Assembly (NCBI GenBank): GCA_028285105.1
Contig: JANQQE010000015.1
Span: forward strand, 124,001 to 188,000
From: Alphaproteobacteria bacterium
GTDB lineage: Bacteria > Planctomycetota > Phycisphaerae > UBA1845
Direction of reading: 5' to 3'
DNA length: 64,000 bases
Position 1 is the first letter of the stretch. Each line of letters opens with the position of its first letter. A program made the translations under genes and the position numbers. Positions 55,475 to 64,000 of the stretch are shown piece by piece. The notes under the pieces were generated by a model that was given only the letters and a program-made list of their open reading frames with translations, was not told the origin of the DNA and did not search any database.

Positions 55475-56254
55475 CTAAACAACATTAAGCACCGACGCAT
55501 CCTCGCCTGCCCGGGCAACCACTGCCACGTAGACATTTTCAACGCCACCGCGTCGAAGCACTCTTGCGCATTCGCGAACCGTTGCGCCAGTCGTCATGAT
55601 GTCATCCACGATGCACACACGTCCGCCAGCCACCTGGCATCCCTTGGCCAATGCGAACTTGCCGCGAACATTGACAAGCCGCGCCGCTCCCGACAACCCA
55701 ACCTGCGACTTTCCGCCACGGATGCGATCCAGCAACGGGGCACATGGAATCGACGTGTGCTTCGAAACCAATTTGGCGATCCCTTCTGCCGGATGAAATC
55801 CTCGCCCAACGCCCTGACCATGTCGCCGCAATCGGTGCTGCCAACACGTGGGAACCGGAATCAACGCATCGATGTGTTCGTAATGTTCCGATTTGAGGAT
55901 CTGCCGAGCAAGCGTCCGTGCAAAGAACAATTCGAGATTCTCATACCCGCCATACTTGAACCGCCGAAACAAATCGGCAAATCCGTCTTGATAGGCTGCT
56001 ATGCGAAACACCTGCGTGAAGAGCCGACCCGTCTCGCGACACTCGCCACATCCGTCTGCGGTCAACTCATAGGGTGCAACCGAGCGGCCACACCCTGGAC
56101 AAAACTCGATCTGCATCGCGCTCGACACGGACGCAGTGCATTGATTGCAAAGTTCATCGACATCCAATTTGCACCCGCGTCCGCACCCATGGCAAACGGG
56201 CGGCCAAACCGTGTCGGCTGCGACATCGAAAATTCTGCGAACGGTGCGATTCAT
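55475..56254 (-). CDS. comF: ComF-family phosphoribosyltransferase-like protein
   Basis: An N-terminal zinc-binding segment (VCHGCGRGC, CNQC, CPGCGRSV, CGEC) precedes a PRT-fold domain with 'LIPVPTCWQHRLRRHGQ' and the PRPP loop VCIVDDIMTTGAT. ComF proteins aid DNA uptake and replication-restart steps during natural transformation. The phosphoribosyl substrate is unknown. I use ATG 56254 because GAGG lies 5 bases upstream; a TTG at 56290 is also in frame. It diverges from the RND efflux operon. No other competence gene lies next to it, apart from the pseudopilin 28 kb away. Confidence 0.85.
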   Translation of the reverse strand: MNRTVRRIFDVAADTVWPPVCHGCGRGCKLDVDELCNQCTASVSSAMQIEFCPGCGRSVAPYELTADGCGECRETGRLFTQVFRIAAYQDGFADLFRRFKYGGYENLELFFARTLARQILKSEHYEHIDALIPVPTCWQHRLRRHGQGVGRGFHPAEGIAKLVSKHTSIPCAPLLDRIRGGKSQVGLSGAARLVNVRGKFALAKGCQVAGGRVCIVDDIMTTGATVRECARVLRRGGVENVYVAVVARAGEDASVLNVV

Positions 56255-56319
56255 CGGTGCCTCAAGATACCCGACAATCTTTTGGTACAAAGACCCTACG
56301 ATATTGACTGATTCTTATC

Positions 56320-56350
56320 TTGTCGAAATTGTTTAGCACCGTAGTATAAT
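56320..56350 (+). promoter_or_regulatory. candidate promoter of the RND efflux operon
   Basis: A perfect TATAAT at 56345-56350 has a TTGTCG 19 bases upstream. The -10 box ends only 5 bases before the first of three consecutive ATG codons, so the transcript may carry no leader. Confidence 0.45.
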
Positions 56351-56355
56351 CAACC

Positions 56356-57690
56356 ATGATGATGCAATTTTGTCACGCAATTCACAGGCTGTGCGCGAAG
56401 TCCTATCTCGCTTTGCTGACGATGATGATTTTATACCCGCCCGTTGCAGCGTTTGCTCAATTTGGCCCGACGAAGGTGGTGACTGCAAAGGTCGTCCGCC
56501 AGCCCATGCAGCTGACATTGACGCTCGTCGGTACCGTCGAACCCAGAACGCGAAGCCTCATCGGCAGTGAGGTTGCTGGCTTGGTCGAGGCGATGCCGGC
56601 CAGACAGGGCAATCATGTCGCAAAAGGCGATCTGCTTTGTAAGTTGGCGCAAGACATGCTCGGTGCCGAGTTGGAAAGCGCCCAAGCCAGGCTTCAAACC
56701 CTGGAAGCTGAGCTGCTTGAACTTCAGAACGGCACGCGAGCCGAGGACTTGGCGCGGCTTAAGGCCAACCTCGACTCCACCAATGCCTGGGTCGAACGCT
56801 GGTCTTTTGAACTAGACCGCATCAAGAGACTCAAGGGCGTCGATTTTGCCAATCAGCGTGAGTATCAAGACGCTCTCTCGGAGCATCTGTCAGCCGTCGG
56901 TACACAGAAAGCCGCCCAAGCCGAGTACGACAAAGCAATCGCCGGTCCTCGCACCGAAGTCGTCGCACAAGCCACGCATGCCGTCGCTCAACAAAGAGCC
57001 ATCGTCAAACGTGCCGAACTTGATTTTCAGAAAGCGCGTATTCTTGCTCCTTTCGATGGTTTCGTGGTCGCCCGCCACGCCGAGGTGGGCAATTGGTTGC
57101 AAGTCGGTGGATCGGTCGTGGAACTGGCCGACATTTCAAGTGTGCTGGTGCGGGTCAATGCACCGGAATCGGTCATACCGTTTGCCAAAATCGACGCACC
57201 CGTTGCGGTCAAAATCGACGCGATGAAGAAGCGCTACAATGGCAAGATCAAGCACGTTATCCCACAAGCTGACGCAACTGCTCGAACGTTTCCTGTTGAA
57301 GTCGAGGTTCTCAACCCGAACTTCGATCTGAAAGCCGGAATGTTTGCAAGGGTGACGGTTCCAGCCGGCGGTGAAGTAATGACAACAGCTGTACCCAAAG
57401 ACGCATTAATCGAAAACGACGGAACGGTCTACGTCGCGATGATCATCGATGGCGAGCAGGGCAAGATGGCCATCCCTGTTCCAGTGACGCTGGGATCGGA
57501 TCAGGGTGATCTCATTGCGATCACATCGAACAATCTTCCGCCCGACGCAACCATTGCGATTTATGGCAACGAACGATTGACCTATCCGCAACCTGTCATT
57601 CCGATCGACTCTGAAGACGCCACCGCACGAGTCGGCCATAAGCAGTCCGCTTCGATTGACGGAAACGCCAAAACAAACGCGAGAAATTAA
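56356..57690 (+). CDS. RND efflux periplasmic adaptor (membrane fusion protein)
   Basis: The 444-residue protein starts with an N-terminal signal (LALLTMMILYPPVAAFA). It has a split lipoyl domain (IGSEVAGLVEAMPARQGNHV and LAPFDGFVVARHAEVGNWL), a long coiled-coil hairpin between the halves (about 105-225), a beta-barrel, and a membrane-proximal domain to about residue 420. It would bridge the inner-membrane RND pump encoded 11 bases downstream to an outer-membrane channel. No TolC-type gene is in the window. Three ATG codons in a row make the exact start uncertain by one or two codons. Confidence 0.92.
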   Translation: MMMQFCHAIHRLCAKSYLALLTMMILYPPVAAFAQFGPTKVVTAKVVRQPMQLTLTLVGTVEPRTRSLIGSEVAGLVEAMPARQGNHVAKGDLLCKLAQDMLGAELESAQARLQTLEAELLELQNGTRAEDLARLKANLDSTNAWVERWSFELDRIKRLKGVDFANQREYQDALSEHLSAVGTQKAAQAEYDKAIAGPRTEVVAQATHAVAQQRAIVKRAELDFQKARILAPFDGFVVARHAEVGNWLQVGGSVVELADISSVLVRVNAPESVIPFAKIDAPVAVKIDAMKKRYNGKIKHVIPQADATARTFPVEVEVLNPNFDLKAGMFARVTVPAGGEVMTTAVPKDALIENDGTVYVAMIIDGEQGKMAIPVPVTLGSDQGDLIAITSNNLPPDATIAIYGNERLTYPQPVIPIDSEDATARVGHKQSASIDGNAKTNARN

Positions 57691-57701
57691 CGATCTAGCT
57701 C

Positions 57702-60700
57702 ATGAACATCATTCGCTTTGCGATCGAAAATCCAGTCAAGGTGACGTCCGGCGTCATCCTGCTGTTGCTGTTTGGACTGCTGAGTTTTTTCGCAATTCCC
57801 GTTCAGCTTACGCCCGATGTCGATCAACCGCGCATCACCGTCACGACACGCTGGTCCGGTGCAAGCCCGCAGGAAATCGAAAACGAAATCATCGATCGCC
57901 AGGAACAAAAGCTCAAGAGCGTCTCCGGTTTGAAAAAGATGACATCTTCGTCGAAACGCGGCGAAGGCGTGGTCACGCTTGAGTTTAACGTTGGTGTCGA
58001 TAAAGACGCAGCCCTTCAGGACACAATTGAAAAGATCAATCAGGTTGGTTCGTATCCGGAAGAAGTTGATCGCCCAGAAACCAAAGCCGCCGACGCAGCT
58101 CTCGATTCCCCCATTGCCTGGCTGATGTTCCGGGCGGATGTCGATGACATCTCGTCGATGCGCGATTTTGTCGATGACAACGTGCGCCCATTGCTGGAAC
58201 GTGTTGACGGTGTCGCTGCGGTGGACATTTACGGCGGTCGTGAGCGCGAGGTACGCGTTAATGTCGATGCGTCGAAAATGGTTTCGAGAGGCGTCAGCTT
58301 CCGCGAGCTCGAAAGCGCCCTGCGCACCCAAAACGAAAACCGCACGGCTGGCACGATTTCTCAATCGAAACGCGAGTACACGTATCGAACAATCGGCGAA
58401 TTTCGATCGGTTGAAGAAGTGGCCAATACGGTCATCAAATACAATTCGGGCGGTCCGATCTATGTCGGAGACATCGCCGAAATCGAAATGACCAATCAGA
58501 AGCAGTACTCATTCGTCCGATCGGTTGGCGAAGACGTGCTGGCATTACCTGTACGACGCGAGTCCGGCGCGAACGTTATGTCCACGATGGCCGCGCTCAA
58601 AGAGCAGATCGCCTACGTCAACGATACGGTTCTCGCACCGCGCAAGGAAAACATGCGCGTGACCATGAGCTACGATGAAACCGAATACATCGAATCGTCG
58701 ATTAACCTCGTCATAAGCAACATTTTCTTCGGCGGCTTGCTTGCAACTGTCGTACTCTTGATTTTCCTGCGCAGCACCAGCGCGACGCTGATCGTTGCAA
58801 TGACGATTCCGATTTCGGTCATCGGCGCTTTTCTGATGGTCACCGTTCTGGGTCGCAATCTTAACGTCATCATGCTCGCGGGCATGGCGTTTGCTGTCGG
58901 CATGGTGGTGGACAATGCCGTCGTCGTTCTCGAAAACATCTACAGACATCGAGAAGCCGGACTCTCGCAGCGCGACGCTGCACTCAAAGGCACCGGTGAA
59001 GTCTGGGGCGCAATTCTCGCCAGCACACTGACAACGGTCGCGGTTTTTCTCCCGGTCATTTTCATTGAGGAAGAAGCCGGCGAACTCTTTGCAGACATTG
59101 CCATCGCCATTTCGACCGCGGTGGCACTGTCACTGATCATTTCCGTCACCGTAATTCCAACGACGGCAGCACGTATCCTGCGAGCATCCAATGCCAAACG
59201 CCCGGGTTTAGATGAAAAGAATGTCACGGGCATCGGGGTAGCCGTCGCCGGATTCGTTGAGAAGATCAACCGGCGCGTTTCGACCAGACTTGCGGTGGTC
59301 GCTGGACTGACTGCGATTGCGATTTTCGGAAGCAGAGCGCTCTGCCCGCAAGGCACGTACCTTCCAAACGGAAACCGCAACCTCGTGTTCGGTGTCTTGC
59401 TTTGCCCACCCGGTTATTCGCTTGACGAATTCCGCCAAATCGGTGGCAAAGTCGAAGGCGACATCCGCCCATACTGGACAGCCGAAAAGGATTCCCAGGA
59501 GGCAGCCGCCCTACCGGACATCGAAATGCGCCTTGGCGACGGCCCCAAAGCCCGCAGCATGACGATCCATCCACCACCCATCGAAAACTTCTTCTTCGTA
59601 TCATTCGACGGCGGTGCATTCATGGGTTGCAGCAGCAAGGAACCCGAGGTCGTCAAGCCGCTCGCCAACGTGCTGACGACAGCCACCGATCGAATCCCCG
59701 GCATCATGGCGTTCTTCCAGCAGTCATCGTTGTTTGGCGATGCACTGTCCGGCGGAAACGTCATCGAGTTGGAACTCCGCTGCGACAACGAAGCGAACCT
59801 CATGCAAGCCGCCAAGGGTCTCTTCGTCAAGATCATGCAGGCCCAAATGCGCGCTCAACCAAAGCCGACGACGTTCGACCTCGGACGACCCGAATACCAG
59901 GCGCGCATCGACCGCGTCAAAGCCGCCGATGTCGGCCTCAACGTTTCCGACGTGGGGTTCGCACTCGAAGCCTGTGTCAACGGTGCATACGTCGGCAACT
60001 ATCGCGACAAGGGCGATGAGATCGATCTCGTCATCAAAGTGGCCGACACTGAGGGCTTGGCTCTTCAGGAAATCTCAAGCATCCCCGTCTACACGCCGAC
60101 CGGAGATGTCATCCCGCTCAGTTCCGTCGTGAACTTTGAACTCGCCTTTGAACCGCAGGAGATCACCCACAGCGAATCGATGAAGTCAATCGGTTTCAGC
60201 ATTTCGCCACCGCAAGGCGTTCCCCTCGAAGCTGCGATGAATCTCGTGCAGAATGAAATGATCAAACCGATGCGCGACGAAGGCATCATGCAGCCGGACG
60301 TCATCGCCTCGATGGAAGGAAACGCCGACAAACTCGTGCAGACCCGTCGCGCATTAGTCGGTTCGTATCAAGGTCTCTTTACCAGCCCAAGCCTGTTCGG
60401 AATGAACCCGACAACCACATTGCTGATCGTCGCCATCATACTCATCATCGCCGGCGCGATTGTGGGCAGCCTTCGATCGAAAGCTGCGATGTTGATGTTA
60501 CCGATGTTGCTATTGGCAGGGCTGATTCTGGTCACGTTCGCAATGAACCCACAGCTCGCCCTCGAATTATTGCAATCGCGCGGCATCCTGGCCGCCGTTG
60601 TAACCTACTTGCTGATGGCCGCCCTGTTCGAGTCGTTCGCCTATCCGTTGGTCATCATGCTCTCGGTCCCGTTGGCCACGGTCGGCGGATTCGCGGGACT

Positions 60701-61184
60701 GGCAATCGTACACCGTGTCACCGCGAACGATCCCGTTTCGCCGATTCAGGAACTCGACGTCCTCACCATGCTAGGGTTTATCATCCTCATCGGCATCGTG
60801 GTCAACAATGCAATATTGATCGTCCACCAATCGCTCAACAACATGCGCGAAGGCATGGAACCGCAAGCCGCGATCAGCCACAGCGTCGGAACGCGCGTCC
60901 GCCCCATCTTCATGACGGCCCTGACGAGCATCGGCGGAATGCTGCCGCTGGTCATCATGCCCGGTTCCGGCAGCGAACTGTACCGCGGATTGGGCAGCGT
61001 CCTTGTCGGCGGCTTGCTGGTCGCGACGGTGTTTACGCTGATCGTCATTCCGGCGATGTTCTCCTTGTTCGTGGAGTTTCGAGCGATGTTGCGTCCGTCA
61101 ACTCGACGGGATTCAACCAAAGAAAGCGGTTCTATCTCGCCCAAGCCTGCGCTCGTCAACGCTTCGGCGGCTGGCGCACCTTAA
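57702..61184 (+). CDS. RND-family efflux transporter, inner-membrane subunit (AcrB/HAE-like)
   Basis: The 1160-residue length is slightly above the family norm of about 1040. It has a first helix near residue 15, two large periplasmic loops, and two six-helix bundles. The proton-relay helix reads AVGMVVDNAVVVLENIYRHR with one Asp where AcrB has Asp-Asp. The matching TM10 region reads LIGIVVNNAILIVHQSLNN with Asn where AcrB has Lys, a pattern seen in HAE-type pumps. The substrate cannot be told from sequence. It forms an operon with the adaptor upstream. Confidence 0.92.
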   Translation: MNIIRFAIENPVKVTSGVILLLLFGLLSFFAIPVQLTPDVDQPRITVTTRWSGASPQEIENEIIDRQEQKLKSVSGLKKMTSSSKRGEGVVTLEFNVGVDKDAALQDTIEKINQVGSYPEEVDRPETKAADAALDSPIAWLMFRADVDDISSMRDFVDDNVRPLLERVDGVAAVDIYGGREREVRVNVDASKMVSRGVSFRELESALRTQNENRTAGTISQSKREYTYRTIGEFRSVEEVANTVIKYNSGGPIYVGDIAEIEMTNQKQYSFVRSVGEDVLALPVRRESGANVMSTMAALKEQIAYVNDTVLAPRKENMRVTMSYDETEYIESSINLVISNIFFGGLLATVVLLIFLRSTSATLIVAMTIPISVIGAFLMVTVLGRNLNVIMLAGMAFAVGMVVDNAVVVLENIYRHREAGLSQRDAALKGTGEVWGAILASTLTTVAVFLPVIFIEEEAGELFADIAIAISTAVALSLIISVTVIPTTAARILRASNAKRPGLDEKNVTGIGVAVAGFVEKINRRVSTRLAVVAGLTAIAIFGSRALCPQGTYLPNGNRNLVFGVLLCPPGYSLDEFRQIGGKVEGDIRPYWTAEKDSQEAAALPDIEMRLGDGPKARSMTIHPPPIENFFFVSFDGGAFMGCSSKEPEVVKPLANVLTTATDRIPGIMAFFQQSSLFGDALSGGNVIELELRCDNEANLMQAAKGLFVKIMQAQMRAQPKPTTFDLGRPEYQARIDRVKAADVGLNVSDVGFALEACVNGAYVGNYRDKGDEIDLVIKVADTEGLALQEISSIPVYTPTGDVIPLSSVVNFELAFEPQEITHSESMKSIGFSISPPQGVPLEAAMNLVQNEMIKPMRDEGIMQPDVIASMEGNADKLVQTRRALVGSYQGLFTSPSLFGMNPTTTLLIVAIILIIAGAIVGSLRSKAAMLMLPMLLLAGLILVTFAMNPQLALELLQSRGILAAVVTYLLMAALFESFAYPLVIMLSVPLATVGGFAGLAIVHRVTANDPVSPIQELDVLTMLGFIILIGIVVNNAILIVHQSLNNMREGMEPQAAISHSVGTRVRPIFMTALTSIGGMLPLVIMPGSGSELYRGLGSVLVGGLLVATVFTLIVIPAMFSLFVEFRAMLRPSTRRDSTKESGSISPKPALVNASAAGAP

Positions 61185-61328
61185 GCTGCTCTTTCCAATT
61201 AGCGATTTCACAACCGTTGCCGTGCGCCATATGTTCAAATCGACACCGACTCGCAGAACGCCGAATTTCTGATATTATCGCAGCACGTCAAGTTCAAGAC
61301 ACGCATTTGGAACACGAAGGAAACTCCA

Positions 61329-64000
<2,672 letters not shown>

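Noticed and set aside
55457..56311. 284-codon plus-strand frame covering comF
   Set aside because: ComF on the minus strand has its zinc cysteines and PRPP loop. The opposing frame covers it end to end with no motif.

Overview
The window looks like a chromosomal segment of a member of the Planctomycetota, probably close to the Phycisphaerae; this is an inference from gene content. The signs are secreted proteins carrying paired EF-hand (dockerin-like) modules of the type 'DxDxDGDIDLxD...C', an H-X9-DG-type pseudopilin, a PEP-CTERM protein, an ECF sigma factor beside a Ser/Thr kinase fused to TPR repeats, several membrane-anchored zinc-ribbon proteins, and a VWA/ExbB/ExbD/TPR operon. Shine-Dalgarno sites are strong at some genes and absent at many others. 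I saw no rRNA, tRNA, CRISPR array, prophage or insertion sequence.

Layout. 1-10.3 kb: exported proteins. On the minus strand lie a choice-of-anchor B (LVIVD) protein, a DUF2891 protein, an M36-like metallopeptidase and an NHL-type propeller. On the plus strand lie an EF-hand protein of unknown function and a PEP-CTERM protein. 10.4-13.3 kb: two paralogous lipoproteins in tandem, each with its own terminator-like hairpin. 13.4-16.9 kb: an ECF sigma factor and a transmembrane kinase-TPR protein. 16.9-19.7 kb: a likely remnant of an M1 aminopeptidase and a polytopic GT-C-like membrane protein. 19.8-25.4 kb: a giant secreted RHS/YD-repeat protein whose usual toxin position holds a shortened HU DNA-binding domain, followed by a repeat-rich tail. 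25.8-33.3 kb: a TIGR03960-type radical SAM protein, a pseudopilin with a partner gene, a CheX-CheY pair, protein-isoaspartate methyltransferase, SAM hydroxide adenosyltransferase and an M19 dipeptidase.

33.3-45.3 kb is one tightly packed minus-strand gene string: an exported helical protein, a small zinc-ribbon membrane protein, AddB, AddA and the bifunctional proline catabolic enzyme PutA. 45.6-52.3 kb is a plus-strand operon of a membrane-anchored VWA protein, an exported repeat protein, an ExbB/TolQ-type channel, two ExbD/TolR proteins and a large exported TPR protein. It looks like a proton-motive-force-driven envelope machine without a recognisable TonB or TolA. 52.4-56.3 kb holds an isochorismatase-family hydrolase, a zinc-ribbon membrane protein, a TMTC-like GT-C/TPR protein and ComF. 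56.3-61.2 kb is an RND efflux pair. The window ends inside aconitase (acnA), missing only its last few codons.

The most unusual object is the RHS protein. HU has lost about 22 residues around its second helix and sits exactly after the RHS-core DPFGL end. The tail behind it carries six GHVTVLK motifs, the last being the extreme C-terminus. It also has a 17-residue duplication identical in protein but with nine silent DNA differences, which argues that this low-complexity tail is translated and selected. Other points of interest are the VWA/ExbBD operon, a pseudopilin with H-X9-LG instead of H-X9-DG, an Asp in place of the usual ALDH catalytic Glu in PutA, and an Ig-like/MAM-like/EF-hand module shared by two otherwise unrelated exported proteins.
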